Below are positions 7,362 through 15,665 of a DNA stretch of 64,000 nucleotides, in pieces. The translations under genes were made by a program, and so were the position numbers. Source of the stretch: Anaerotignum sp. (lineage in GTDB: Bacteria; Bacillota; Clostridia; Lachnospirales; Anaerotignaceae); NCBI GenBank assembly GCA_020024455.1, contig JAHHTU010000006.1:1-64000 (forward strand), in the 5' to 3' direction. The notes beneath the pieces are model-generated. The model was not told the origin of the DNA, did not search any database, and saw nothing but the letters and a program-made list of their open reading frames with translations. The first letter of the stretch is position 1. Each line of letters opens with the position of its first letter.

Positions 7362-8114
7362 ATGGACACATTAAAATCTATTGCTGTGTTAATTGATGCA
7401 GATAATACGCAATTAAGCAAAATCGAAAGCGTATTACATGAATTGTCCGCTTATGGCAGAATTATTGCAAAAAAAGCATATGGAAACTGGAAAAAACCCA
7501 CATTGAAAAATTGGGAAACCGAAGTCAAGCGACTTGCCATTCGAGCCGAACAACAATTTGACTATACTTCCGGTAAAAACACAACAGACATTGCCATCAC
7601 CATAGATGCCATGGATATGTTGCATACCAAAATGTATGACTGCTTTGTATTGGTGTCCAGTGACAGCGACTTTACCCCGCTTGCCATTCGCCTGCGGGAA
7701 TCCGGTGTGCATATCATTGGCGTTGGAGAAAAAAAGACATTGGAAGCATTTCGCAACGCTTGTGATGAATTTATATTTTTGGAATTTTTGGGCAATACCG
7801 AAACCGTATCCGAAACTGCCATCACCACACAAGTGGAACATACAGACAATACGCCTGTGACACCGAATATCAATGAAATTCATTATCTTTTGCAGATTGC
7901 ATCATTCAAATATCAAGATGATGACGGCTATACAAACGTATCTTCTGCGGGTTCTTATATCAAACGTGCAAAGCCGGATTTTGACTCCCGCACATATGGA
8001 TATAGCAAACTGCCGGAGCTGATTGAGGCTTTTCCGGAGCGTTACGAAACACGTCGTTATAGCGGCAAAGGCACTGTCACCATCATTGCTTATAAATGTT
8101 TAAGCACCACATAA
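7362..8114 (+). CDS. NYN-domain (LabA/DUF88-like) protein with C-terminal LOTUS/OST-HTH domain
   Basis: The 250-residue protein opens with SIAVLIDADNTQLSKI, the first acidic motif of the NYN (PIN-like) ribonuclease fold. Further conserved acidic motifs follow: TDIAITIDAMDML and CFVLVSSDSDFTPLAIRLRE. The C-terminal third (NEIHYLLQIASFKYQDDDGYTNVSSAG to the end) has the features of a LOTUS/OST-HTH winged helix that binds RNA. It is probably a cytoplasmic RNA-acting nuclease or RNA-binding protein of unknown target. The ATG follows AAAGGAG. A GNAT gene follows after 30 bases, probably co-transcribed. Confidence 0.85.
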   Translation: MDTLKSIAVLIDADNTQLSKIESVLHELSAYGRIIAKKAYGNWKKPTLKNWETEVKRLAIRAEQQFDYTSGKNTTDIAITIDAMDMLHTKMYDCFVLVSSDSDFTPLAIRLRESGVHIIGVGEKKTLEAFRNACDEFIFLEFLGNTETVSETAITTQVEHTDNTPVTPNINEIHYLLQIASFKYQDDDGYTNVSSAGSYIKRAKPDFDSRTYGYSKLPELIEAFPERYETRRYSGKGTVTIIAYKCLSTT

Positions 8115-8144
8115 CAAAATATGTTTCATTTGGAGGTCTATATC

Positions 8145-8594
8145 ATGGAAATACAACTTGCCACACCCAATGATATCACCGATTGGCTGAAACTGGTTGA
8201 CAAAGTAAAGCAAGACTTTCCGGGATTGGAAACACCACAAGCCATAGATGCACACAAACATACTGTTTTCGATTTTATGGAAAAACACGCCGCCATTTGT
8301 GCCAAACAAGATGGGCATCTGGTTGGTGCTTTGTTATTTGCAAAAGAAACAGCTATGATTTGTTTTCTGGCGGTTGCCCCGGATATGCGTAGACAGCATA
8401 TTGCCGAAAACATGATTGCCTATATGCTGACATTTCTGGACACAACAACAGACATTGTGGTCACAACATATCGTGAAGGCATAGCGGAAGGGATAGCTGC
8501 CAGAGCCTTTTATCAACATTTGGGCTTTGTTGCAGGCAAATGTACGGAAGCCTTCGGAAGTCCCGTACAAGAATTTGTATGGAAACGCCGATAG
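8145..8594 (+). CDS. GNAT-family N-acetyltransferase
   Basis: A 149-residue protein with the GNAT fold: the central strand ICFLAVAPDMRRQHIAENMIAYML contains the acetyl-CoA pyrophosphate-binding region (R/Q-x-x-G/A-like RRQHIA), and ARAFYQHLGFVAG is the C-terminal motif B. It likely acetylates a small molecule or protein amine; the substrate cannot be told. The preferred ATG lies after TTGGAGG, eight codons inside the longest frame. It follows the NYN-LOTUS gene by 30 bases and ends at a bidirectional terminator. Confidence 0.85.
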   Translation: MEIQLATPNDITDWLKLVDKVKQDFPGLETPQAIDAHKHTVFDFMEKHAAICAKQDGHLVGALLFAKETAMICFLAVAPDMRRQHIAENMIAYMLTFLDTTTDIVVTTYREGIAEGIAARAFYQHLGFVAGKCTEAFGSPVQEFVWKRR

Positions 8595-8629
8595 CATATC
8601 CCAAAATCCTATACTTTGTTTTCTATATC

Positions 8630-8660
8630 AAAAAGCGGCGTATTTTACGCCGCTTTCTTT
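8630..8660. terminator. bidirectional terminator between GNAT gene and nfo
   Basis: AAAGCGGCG/CGCCGCTTT stem with a seven-base loop and T-runs on both strands, between convergent genes. Confidence 0.88.
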
Positions 8661-8661
8661 T

Positions 8662-9492
8662 TTATTTCCGCAATGATTGCAACCATGCAATTTCTTTTGC
8701 ATATCCTTCCAATTCGTTTGGTGTTTCCAAATAAAACGGAATATCCGCAAATTTCGGGTGATTGATGATGGCAGATAACGCCTGTATGCCAATTTCCCCC
8801 TCATCTAAGCAAGCGTGTCTGTCTTTGTGACTGCCCATTTTGTTTTTGCTGTCATTCAAATGTACCGCTTTCAAACGTTCCAGCCCAATCACATCATCAA
8901 ACTCCCGCAACACATCGTCCAAACATTCCACGATGTTGTATCCCCCATCAAACACATGACAGGTATCCATACAAACCCCTATTTTATCAGACAATTCCAC
9001 ACGGTCTATAATCTGTCGCAATTCCTCAAAATTACGTCCGACTTCTGTTCCTTTGCCTGCCATGGTTTCCAGTAATATTTCTGTTTTTGTTTCCGGTTGC
9101 AATACTTGATTTAATAAATCCGCAATTTTGACAATGCCCACATCAGCCCCCTGTTTCACATGACTGCCGGGGTGAAAGTTGTACATTGCTTCCGGTAAGT
9201 GGGACAACCGTTCCAAATCCTCTTGCAATACCTTTTGTGCAAACGCTCTGATATTGTCATCAGCTGCACAAGGGTTCATGGTATATGGTGCGTGTGCCAA
9301 CAACTTCCCAAAATGATGTTCTTTGCAAAACGCACGCATTGCCCGTATATCCTCCAAATCCAATGCTTTCATACTGCCGCCTCTTGGATTTCTTGTAAAA
9401 AACTGAAATGTATTTGCACCAATTTGTTGTGCTGTTTTTGCCATTGCCAAATATCCTTTGGCAGACGATAAATGACACCCAATGGTAAACAT
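8662..9492 (-). CDS. nfo: endonuclease IV (AP endonuclease)
   Basis: Zinc-dependent apurinic/apyrimidinic endonuclease of base excision repair, 276 residues, the usual size. It has the TIM-barrel family motifs: GCHLSSAKGY at the N-terminus, NFHPGSH, ILLETMAGKG, GVCMDTCHVFDGGYN, VHLNDSKNKMGSHKDRH and the C-terminal LETPNE; these supply the three-metal site His/Glu/Asp ligands. The ATG follows AGGTAGGA. It has its own promoter (9529-9557), arranged back to back with the promoter of the divergent DUF2812 gene. Confidence 0.96.
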   Translation of the reverse strand: MFTIGCHLSSAKGYLAMAKTAQQIGANTFQFFTRNPRGGSMKALDLEDIRAMRAFCKEHHFGKLLAHAPYTMNPCAADDNIRAFAQKVLQEDLERLSHLPEAMYNFHPGSHVKQGADVGIVKIADLLNQVLQPETKTEILLETMAGKGTEVGRNFEELRQIIDRVELSDKIGVCMDTCHVFDGGYNIVECLDDVLREFDDVIGLERLKAVHLNDSKNKMGSHKDRHACLDEGEIGIQALSAIINHPKFADIPFYLETPNELEGYAKEIAWLQSLRK

Positions 9493-9528
9493 ATTTTTCC
9501 TACCTGCCTCTCTTTTTTGATTCTCTCT

Positions 9529-9557
9529 ATTTTACGCAAAACAGATATCTTTTGCAA
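9529..9557 (-). promoter_or_regulatory. promoter of nfo
   Basis: Minus-strand TTGCAA (9552-9557) and TAAAAT (9529-9534), 17-base spacer, 37 bases upstream of the start codon. Confidence 0.65.
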
Positions 9558-9559
9558 CA

Positions 9560-9588
9560 TAGACAAACAGATTGTTTTGTTTTATAAT
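9560..9588 (+). promoter_or_regulatory. promoter of the DUF2812 gene
   Basis: TAGACA (9560-9565) and TATAAT (9583-9588), 17-base spacer, directly abutting the divergent nfo promoter. Confidence 0.7.
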
Positions 9589-9624
9589 AAAAACAATTCA
9601 AAGCAGGAAAGTGGGGAGAATTTT

Positions 9625-10980
9625 ATGCAAACCAAACGAGAATTTCGATTGTTTCAACCCTTTCAAGCCAGTAGTCTTTTGCCGCATTTATCCTATATGG
9701 CAAGCCAAGGCTGGGAACTGAGTGCCATGCATGATATTGTATTGACCTATCGCAAAATCGAACCGCAACAACGCACATACACCATGGTTTTCACAGGCAG
9801 TCCGTTTTATTTGATTGCCCCCGAGAAAGAAAAACAACAAACCATCATACAAGACTTTGCAGAAGATGGTTTTGTTCCCTGTGCAAAGTTACGCAACACA
9901 CAAATTTTTTACACCACAAAACAAAATGCATTTCCATTGTCTGCATCTACCACGTCGTACCTTGTAGATACTGCACAATGCATCAAAACCGTTTTGTATA
10001 CACAGATTGTGGTTTGTTTGTTTTTGGCATTTTTGTTAAGTTGTTCTTTTTTCTCTGTTGTGACAAAAAACCCAGTTTTGGTGCTTTCTCATTTTTCACT
10101 TGGTATCTTGTATAGTTGTTTGCCGTTTCTGGTACTTTTTTTGACATTGCAGGCTTTTTTATATCTGCCTGTTACCAAACGCAATATCCAACACACACAC
10201 AATGGACAAAATCTCCTGCCCATGTCCACACCACTGTGCAAAATTTCCCTTGCCTGTGACATTTGTTCTTTTGTGTTGTTGGTGGGTATGGTTGTTGCGG
10301 TTTTGTTTGGGACTTCCCTACCATTGCATCAGAAACAGTTGATTTTGTTTGCTTTTTTATTGCCGTTTCTGTATTTGGGCAGTGTCAATGTTTTGCAAAA
10401 AACATTATCCCATCGTTTTTCTGCAAAAACTGTGACCACATATTCTGTCATTGCCGTACTTGTGATTGCGATTGCATTTTTTATCACACAAATGTACAGT
10501 ATTTTTTCTGCTTCTTATACAGAAACCGAACAGCAGTCAAACACTTATACACAATCTGACATACCAAAAGCACCGCTTCCTTTTGTCATCACAGACTTTG
10601 TAGACACACAGGACGGTACATACCATGTCACACAAACATATCAATCATCGCCGTTTGTCACAGAATACAACAGTTCGTACGATGTGCAACCGTTGGACGC
10701 CTATTTGGTTTGTACGATTGTCGATGTGCATACCCCCATATTCTTTGACATTTGCAAACAGGATTTTGAAAAAACACCTTATACCGACCAGCCATGGCAG
10801 ACCGTCCCTATAACAAATGCGGATACAGCGGTACAAATTGTTGATGTAGAAGAACCCATGTATGTATTGTTGACAAAAGAAAACCGTATTGTGTATATTC
10901 GTTCTGACATTGCTTTTACACCCACACAATTGGATATGCTTGCACAACAAGTATTTGCTTTTGACATACCCGCATCATAA
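9625..10980 (+). CDS. DUF2812 domain membrane protein
   Basis: A 451-residue protein of unknown function. Residues 1 to about 110 (EFRLFQPFQASSLLPHLSYMASQGWEL and onward) match the DUF2812 pattern. Four hydrophobic helices follow (about 120-310), then a C-terminal domain of about 150 residues that is probably extracellular and rich in Thr and aromatic residues. DUF2812 genes often sit beside a PadR regulator, but none is present here. The ATG follows GTGGGGAG. It is a single-gene unit with a promoter at 9560-9588 and a terminator right after the stop. Confidence 0.75.
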   Translation: MQTKREFRLFQPFQASSLLPHLSYMASQGWELSAMHDIVLTYRKIEPQQRTYTMVFTGSPFYLIAPEKEKQQTIIQDFAEDGFVPCAKLRNTQIFYTTKQNAFPLSASTTSYLVDTAQCIKTVLYTQIVVCLFLAFLLSCSFFSVVTKNPVLVLSHFSLGILYSCLPFLVLFLTLQAFLYLPVTKRNIQHTHNGQNLLPMSTPLCKISLACDICSFVLLVGMVVAVLFGTSLPLHQKQLILFAFLLPFLYLGSVNVLQKTLSHRFSAKTVTTYSVIAVLVIAIAFFITQMYSIFSASYTETEQQSNTYTQSDIPKAPLPFVITDFVDTQDGTYHVTQTYQSSPFVTEYNSSYDVQPLDAYLVCTIVDVHTPIFFDICKQDFEKTPYTDQPWQTVPITNADTAVQIVDVEEPMYVLLTKENRIVYIRSDIAFTPTQLDMLAQQVFAFDIPAS

Positions 10981-11018
10981 AAAAATAGCTGTTGGAACAT
11001 TCCAAAAGCTATTTTTTT
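10980..11018. terminator. bidirectional terminator between DUF2812 gene and rsiV-like gene
   Basis: Inverted repeat AATAGCT-TTGGAA...TTCCAA-AGCTATT with T-runs both ways, between convergent genes. Confidence 0.85.
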
Positions 11019-11025
11019 CTATTTT

Positions 11026-11862
11026 TTATTTCCAAACACTGTCCGCAATGGTAAACTGCACAGAACCCATACTGCCGGGTGCTACCACATATTCATCAAA
11101 GGCAATCACCAATTCCCCTGCCTCATTGATATAAAAACTTTCTGTACCATCTAAACCACGGAAACCGTCCTCACCAATAAAATACGTTTCGGTTTGGCTT
11201 TCTTGCATCTGTTCTTGCATTTGTTTTTGAATATCATCGCTGATTGCCTGCAATTTTGCATCATCATGGACATATTCTTGCAATGTCACCACTGCACCGG
11301 TTGCTTTGTCAATGGTAAATATTTTGACATATTGTGTACCAGATGCCTCAATCACTTCTGTATTGATGCGGATACTCAAATATGCTTTGTTGTCTGTCAC
11401 CACTTCGTAGCTGGATTGCATTGCATAATGCCCTTCTCCCTTTGTGCGTTGTACTTCTGCCTCATACTGTGCAATCAAATCTTTGATGTAATTTTCCATT
11501 TCTGCATTGGCTGCCACATTCCCCTCCACTCTTGGGATATCCAAATCTGCTGTCATATTGTTTTTTTCATTGGTATATCTGCCAAATGTCATCACATTGG
11601 TGATACGCCCAATCACAGGCAATCCTACCATAGCATTTGCCATCACAGGACTTGCATTGACCACCACACCAAACGCCACAACCACCGCTGCTGCTACCAT
11701 GCCTATTTTTTTCATATTCCCCATGAAAAAACGCCGTCCTCTTTCTGCTCTTGCCCTTGCAATGCCATCTGCTGCCCGTTGTTTTGCTTCTTTTGGCACA
11801 GGAATTTGCATATATGCCTCTTTTTGTTCAGATAATGGATTGTTATTTTTTTGTGTAGACAC
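11026..11862 (-). CDS. rsiV: RsiV-type anti-sigma factor (DUF3298 ectodomain)
   Basis: A membrane-anchored anti-sigma factor, 278 residues. The N-terminal cytoplasmic part (about 1-48) would bind the sigma factor. One membrane helix follows (KKIGMVAAAVVVAFGVVVNA, about 50-70). The extracellular part (NAEMENYIKDLIAQYE... DGTESFYINEAGELVIAFDEYVVAPGSMG) has the DUF3298 C-terminal signature of RsiV, which in B. subtilis binds lysozyme and is cleaved to release SigV. The start is GTG, eight bases after AGGAGG; the nearby ATG is out of frame. It lies 12 bases after the sigma gene. Lysozyme as the signal is inference from family. Confidence 0.85.
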   Translation of the reverse strand: MSTQKNNNPLSEQKEAYMQIPVPKEAKQRAADGIARARAERGRRFFMGNMKKIGMVAAAVVVAFGVVVNASPVMANAMVGLPVIGRITNVMTFGRYTNEKNNMTADLDIPRVEGNVAANAEMENYIKDLIAQYEAEVQRTKGEGHYAMQSSYEVVTDNKAYLSIRINTEVIEASGTQYVKIFTIDKATGAVVTLQEYVHDDAKLQAISDDIQKQMQEQMQESQTETYFIGEDGFRGLDGTESFYINEAGELVIAFDEYVVAPGSMGSVQFTIADSVWK

Positions 11863-11874
11863 TTTTCATTCCTC

Positions 11875-12363
11875 CTACTGTAACTTTTTACGCATTTTTT
11901 GTAAGGTACGATAAAGCCTTGCCTTTACCGTATTGATATTTTCTTTTGTAATTTGTGCAATATCTTCCAGCTTATAATCTTCAAAATATCGCAACATGAC
12001 AACTGTCTTATCTTTTGGGGAAAGCTGCTCCAATATATCTTGCAATTCCCATTCCGTATGTAACGAAACAACATCTTCGCAGACACCGCCAACCTGTTCC
12101 AAGATATCTTCTTCCATAGTTGTTTCCCATTTATATTTTCTTAGAAATTCCAATGATGTATTGATGACAATACGATACAACCATGTGGATAAATACACTT
12201 CATTTTTCAAATGGTCACAATCTTTCACGGCACGATATGCACTTTCCTGCACAATATCCAATGCGTCTTGCTCATTTCGTACATATCCATATGCCAAGCG
12301 ATAAAACTTATCATATTGTTCAAGCAGGCATTGTTCCACTTGTTTTTGCCTTTTGGATATCAT
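11875..12363 (-). CDS. sigV: ECF RNA polymerase sigma factor, SigV type
   Basis: A 162-residue extracytoplasmic-function sigma factor. Region 2 is seen in CLLEQYDKFYRLAYGYVRNEQDALDIVQESAYRAV and region 4 in LEQLSPKDKTVVMLRYFEDYKLEDIAQITKENINTVKARLYRTLQKMRKKL, a helix-turn-helix that reads the -35 box. The ATG at 12363 follows GGGAGG; a TTG five codons upstream is less likely. It forms an operon with the downstream RsiV-type anti-sigma gene. An ECF-type promoter (12407-12436) indicates autoregulation, typical of envelope-stress sigma factors. Confidence 0.9.
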   Translation of the reverse strand: MISKRQKQVEQCLLEQYDKFYRLAYGYVRNEQDALDIVQESAYRAVKDCDHLKNEVYLSTWLYRIVINTSLEFLRKYKWETTMEEDILEQVGGVCEDVVSLHTEWELQDILEQLSPKDKTVVMLRYFEDYKLEDIAQITKENINTVKARLYRTLQKMRKKLQ

Positions 12364-12406
12364 GGTTTTGCCTCCCAATTACTGTTTTCTTTTGTATTGC
12401 TATCTA

Positions 12407-12436
12407 TTAGATGATAGAGCCATACAAAAAGTTGCA
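12407..12436 (-). promoter_or_regulatory. ECF sigma-type promoter of sigV-rsiV
   Basis: Minus-strand TGCAAC (12431-12436) followed by T-rich sequence, 17 bases, then CATCTAA (12407-12413). This resembles the ECF consensus TGAAAC-N16/17-CGTCTA and no vegetative promoter competes with it, suggesting SigV autoregulation. Confidence 0.6.
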
Positions 12437-12460
12437 ACGATTTTTTATTTTTTTGAAAAC

Positions 12461-12490
12461 TTTACAAATTCATAAAAAGCAGTGTAAAAT
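12461..12490 (+). promoter_or_regulatory. promoter of the HAD hydrolase gene
   Basis: TTTACA (12461-12466) and TAAAAT (12485-12490) with an 18-base spacer, 28 bases upstream of the ATG. Confidence 0.65.
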
Positions 12491-12518
12491 AGCCATAAAA
12501 AGAAAGTAGGAACATCAC

Positions 12519-13172
12519 ATGGCAAAGTTTACACAAAACATCATATTGTTTGATTTAGATGGTACATTGACAGACTCCGCAGAAGGCATCATTCGCTCTG
12601 CACAATATATGCAGGAAAAAATGGGTATGCCCATATGGCAATCCGAAGATTTGCATTTTATGATTGGGCCGCCCTTGCGAGAGAGTTTTCGAGATGCATT
12701 TCATATGGACGAAACACAAATCGAACAAGGAATTTTACATTTCAGAGAGCGTTATTTTTCCGTAGGATTGTTTGAAAACATCGTCTACACCGGTATACCG
12801 GAAACATTGCAACAACTGCGTGCCATGGGCAAACGCCTTGCCGTTGCCACATCGAAACACCAAAGCACAGCCATTCGTATTTTGGAGCATTTTGGTTTGA
12901 CAGAATATTTTGAAATCATTGGTGGTGATGACCAAGCATCTGCACGCAACACCAAAGCAAAAGTGATTGCCTATGTCATGGAACAACTGCAAGCCGATAC
13001 CACCGACATCATCATGGTAGGGGACCGTAAATTTGACATCGAGGGTGCACATACCATGCATATTCCTGCCATCGGCGTATTATACGGCTACGGCAATCAA
13101 CAAGAATTGACTGCTTGCGGTGCAGATGCCATTGTGCAAACACCACAGGACTTACTCACAGTATTTATATAA
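12519..13172 (+). CDS. HAD-family hydrolase, phosphoglycolate phosphatase-like
   Basis: A 217-residue cytoplasmic phosphatase of the haloacid dehalogenase superfamily. Motif I is FDLDGTLTDSAEGI with the nucleophilic Asp; an alpha-helical cap follows; motif II lies in AVATSKHQ; motif III and IV are in NTKAKVIAYVM and IMVGDRKFDIEGAH. The cap and spacing resemble Gph/PgmB/PpaX proteins; the substrate is uncertain. A moderate AGGA site precedes the ATG. It is transcribed divergently from sigV from its own promoter and ends at a strong terminator. Confidence 0.88.
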   Translation: MAKFTQNIILFDLDGTLTDSAEGIIRSAQYMQEKMGMPIWQSEDLHFMIGPPLRESFRDAFHMDETQIEQGILHFRERYFSVGLFENIVYTGIPETLQQLRAMGKRLAVATSKHQSTAIRILEHFGLTEYFEIIGGDDQASARNTKAKVIAYVMEQLQADTTDIIMVGDRKFDIEGAHTMHIPAIGVLYGYGNQQELTACGADAIVQTPQDLLTVFI

Positions 13173-13204
13173 AAAACGAGGGGAATGTTCCCCTCGCTTT
13201 TTTC
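13172..13204. terminator. bidirectional terminator between HAD gene and glyS
   Basis: Perfect stem CGAGGGGAA/TTCCCCTCG, three-base loop, A-run before and T-run after, between convergent genes. Confidence 0.92.
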
Positions 13205-13206
13205 TG

Positions 13207-14592
13207 TTAAAATTCCATTTTCTGTTTCAAATATGTTATCAATTCAGAAATCGGCATTCTTTCCTGTTCCATGGTATCTCTGTCACGTACAGTCACACAA
13301 CCATCTTCCACACTTTCAAAATCGTATGTGATACAGAATGGTGTACCAATTTCGTCCTGTCTTCTGTAACGTTTGCCGATAGAACCGGTTTCGTCATATT
13401 CGCAGTTAAATTCTTTTGCCAGCATTTGATATACTTCGGTTGCTTTTTCACCCAATTTTTTGGACAAAGGCAATACGGCTGCTTTCACAGGTGCTAATGC
13501 AGGGTGGAAATGCAATACGGTTCTGATATCGCCTTCACCCACTTCTTCCTCATCATATGCTTCACACAAGAACGCCAATGTCATTCTGTCTGCACCCAAA
13601 GAAGGTTCGATACAATAAGGGATATATTTTTTGTCTTTTTCTTGGTCAAAGTATGTCATATCCTGACCGCTTGTTTCTTGGTGACATTTCAAATCGTAAT
13701 CGGTTCTGTCTGCAATGCCCCACAATTCGCCCCAACCAAATGGGAAACGATATTCAATATCCGTCGTACCTTTGCTGTAATGGGATAATTCTTCTTTGGA
13801 GTGGTCTCTCAAACGAATGCTGGTTTCGGGCATATGCAAATCCAACAACCATTGTTTGCAGTAATTTCTCCAATACTGGAACCATTCCATATCGGTATCC
13901 GGTTCACAGAAGAATTCCAATTCCATCTGTTCAAATTCTCTGGTACGGAATGTGAAGTTACCGGGTGTAATTTCGTTACGGAAAGATTTCCCAATCTGAC
14001 CAATCCCGAATGGTAATTTTTTACGGCTGCTTCTTTGTACGTTTTTGAAGTTTACAAAAATACCCTGTGCCGTTTCTGGACGCAGATACACTACGTTTTT
14101 GGCATCTTCTGTCACGCCTTGGAATGTTTTGAACATCAAATTGAATTGACGGATTTCTGTAAAGTTGTGTGCACCACAGGAAGGGCAACAGATATTGTGT
14201 TCGTCCACAAAATTTTTCATCTGGTCGTTGCTCCAACCGTCTACAATCATTTCCGGCATATTGTTGTCCTGTATAAATTCTTCAATCATTTTGTCAGCAC
14301 GGAATCTTTCTTTACATTCTTTACAATCCATCAAAGGGTCACTGAAACCGCCCACATGACCGGACGCTACCCATGTTTGTGGGTTCATCAGGATTGCACA
14401 GTCCACCCCAACATTGTAAGGGCTTTCTTGAATAAATTTTTTCCACCATGCTTTTTTGACATTGTTTTTCAATTCCACACCGATGGGGCCATAATCCCAA
14501 GTATTTGCCAAACCACCGTAAATTTCAGAACCGGGATATACAAAACCTCTGTTCTTTGCCAAAGCAACCACTTTTTCCATTGTTTTTTCCAT
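13207..14592 (-). CDS. glyS: glycyl-tRNA synthetase (dimeric, class II)
   Basis: Charges tRNA-Gly with glycine; 461 residues, the size of the alpha2-type single-chain enzyme. Motifs: [21 protein letters not shown] at the N-terminus, a Cys pair region ([10 protein letters not shown] with an earlier DCKECKERF) that may bind zinc, motif 2 [17 protein letters not shown], and the C-terminal anticodon-binding domain from about 360 on. The ATG follows AGGAGG. The gene is preceded by a T-box leader whose specifier appears to be GGC (Gly), so uncharged tRNA-Gly would promote read-through. Transcription is monocistronic as far as can be seen. Confidence 0.96.
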   Translation of the reverse strand: MEKTMEKVVALAKNRGFVYPGSEIYGGLANTWDYGPIGVELKNNVKKAWWKKFIQESPYNVGVDCAILMNPQTWVASGHVGGFSDPLMDCKECKERFRADKMIEEFIQDNNMPEMIVDGWSNDQMKNFVDEHNICCPSCGAHNFTEIRQFNLMFKTFQGVTEDAKNVVYLRPETAQGIFVNFKNVQRSSRKKLPFGIGQIGKSFRNEITPGNFTFRTREFEQMELEFFCEPDTDMEWFQYWRNYCKQWLLDLHMPETSIRLRDHSKEELSHYSKGTTDIEYRFPFGWGELWGIADRTDYDLKCHQETSGQDMTYFDQEKDKKYIPYCIEPSLGADRMTLAFLCEAYDEEEVGEGDIRTVLHFHPALAPVKAAVLPLSKKLGEKATEVYQMLAKEFNCEYDETGSIGKRYRRQDEIGTPFCITYDFESVEDGCVTVRDRDTMEQERMPISELITYLKQKMEF

Positions 14593-14650
14593 ACAAAAAA
14601 CCTCCTTTGATTTGTGTGTTTTTATCGAGGAATACAAAGTTTTTTGTATC

Positions 14651-14880
14651 AAAAAAGCCTTCCACCCCTCGCCTATCAGAAGCAAGGGACGAAAGGCAAA
14701 CAAGTCTTCCGCGGTTCCACCCTCATTGATTTGCATTGGTTTATGCAAACCCACTCTTGTGAAAAATCATGCTGCTCCAAAGTGCCGTTCTTTGCATTGT
14801 ATTGTCATCTTGCACCCACCGATGACTCTCTGAAAAATCCGCCGCAAATACTCCTCTTTTTCTACGCAGTTATGAACTTG
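14651..14880 (-). ncRNA. T-box leader (tRNA-Gly sensing) of glyS
   Basis: The minus strand has the T-box core GGGTGGAACCGCG at about 14709-14723, the stem-I AGAGAG motif near 14828, and a candidate GGC specifier in GAACGGCAC near 14783-14791. A terminator (GCCTTTCGTCCC.../...GAGGGGTGGAAGGC then TTTTTT) lies at 14651-14698. The T-box bulge pairs with the free NCCA end of uncharged tRNA-Gly to form the antiterminator. The specifier assignment is by eye and supported by the downstream glyS. Confidence 0.93.
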
Positions 14881-14886
14881 TTTATC

Positions 14887-14915
14887 AATCTATCACAGTT
14901 TTTTGTCATTGTCAA
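14887..14915 (-). promoter_or_regulatory. promoter of the glyS T-box transcript
   Basis: Minus-strand TTGACA (14910-14915) and TAGATT (14887-14892) with a 17-base spacer, just upstream of the T-box leader. Confidence 0.7.
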
Positions 14916-14938
14916 GCGGTTTTTTCTTTTTCTGAAAA

Positions 14939-15664
14939 TCAAATGTCCGCCGTAAAACGTCTGCTTTTCAAATCCAAGCCCAAATGTACCTGTATATAAC
15001 GACGTAACACATGGTCTAATTCCTGCAACACGGCATCAGAAATCGAAAACGAAAAAATTTTCTTTTCCGTTTCGTATAGCACATATTGCATCGCTTGCAC
15101 AACACCAGCCGACAGTGGTTTTGCCCCCGTTGTTCTGTGTCGTTCACATAAAAAGAGTGCCTCCTGTTCCGCAAAGAACAGCCGCTCGCCCTTCTGACAC
15201 TCCATACATTCCACAGATGCCAAAAACCCTGTCACTTGCAGCCATTTGATTTCCAGAATACGTCCCACCAACTGTGCAGAAATATCACCTTTTGCCATTT
15301 TCTGCAACCCCAGCAAAAAGTATCGCAACACCGCATCATGCTCCATATGGTCGGGACAAATGCGGTCTGCCAATTCTGCCAAATACACCGCCTGCGAAAG
15401 CATATCCATATCTGTACGCAATTCATAAAAACTTTCAATCAAATCTGCCTGTGTCACAGAGGCAAACCCTCGCCCTTCAAACAATGTAAAATCAGCATAA
15501 CAAAACAACTGTGTCCCTGCCAAAAGAGGGCTTTTTGTTTTTTTTGCACCTTTTGCACATAAGCGTACTTTGCCGACGCCCTTTGCCAGCACCACAAGAT
15601 ATTTATTGTTTTCGCCTTGCGGCTGTTCCTGTATCACAATGCCTCTGATTTGGTTTACGCCCAT
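14939..15664 (-). CDS. recO: DNA repair protein RecO
   Basis: Recombination mediator that helps RecR load RecA on SSB-coated DNA; 241 residues. The N-terminal OB fold (IRGIVIQEQPQGENNKYLVVLAKGVGKVRLCAKGAKK) is followed by an alpha-helical domain and a small Cys cluster (CMECQKGE...CERHR) that may bind zinc, as in other RecO proteins. The ATG lies one base after the DUF434 stop, with GGAGG overlapping that gene's end, so the two are translationally linked. It is the last gene of the long yqfC-recO operon and is followed by the glyS promoter. Confidence 0.93.
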   Translation of the reverse strand: MGVNQIRGIVIQEQPQGENNKYLVVLAKGVGKVRLCAKGAKKTKSPLLAGTQLFCYADFTLFEGRGFASVTQADLIESFYELRTDMDMLSQAVYLAELADRICPDHMEHDAVLRYFLLGLQKMAKGDISAQLVGRILEIKWLQVTGFLASVECMECQKGERLFFAEQEALFLCERHRTTGAKPLSAGVVQAMQYVLYETEKKIFSFSISDAVLQELDHVLRRYIQVHLGLDLKSRRFTADI

Positions 15665-15665
15665 A

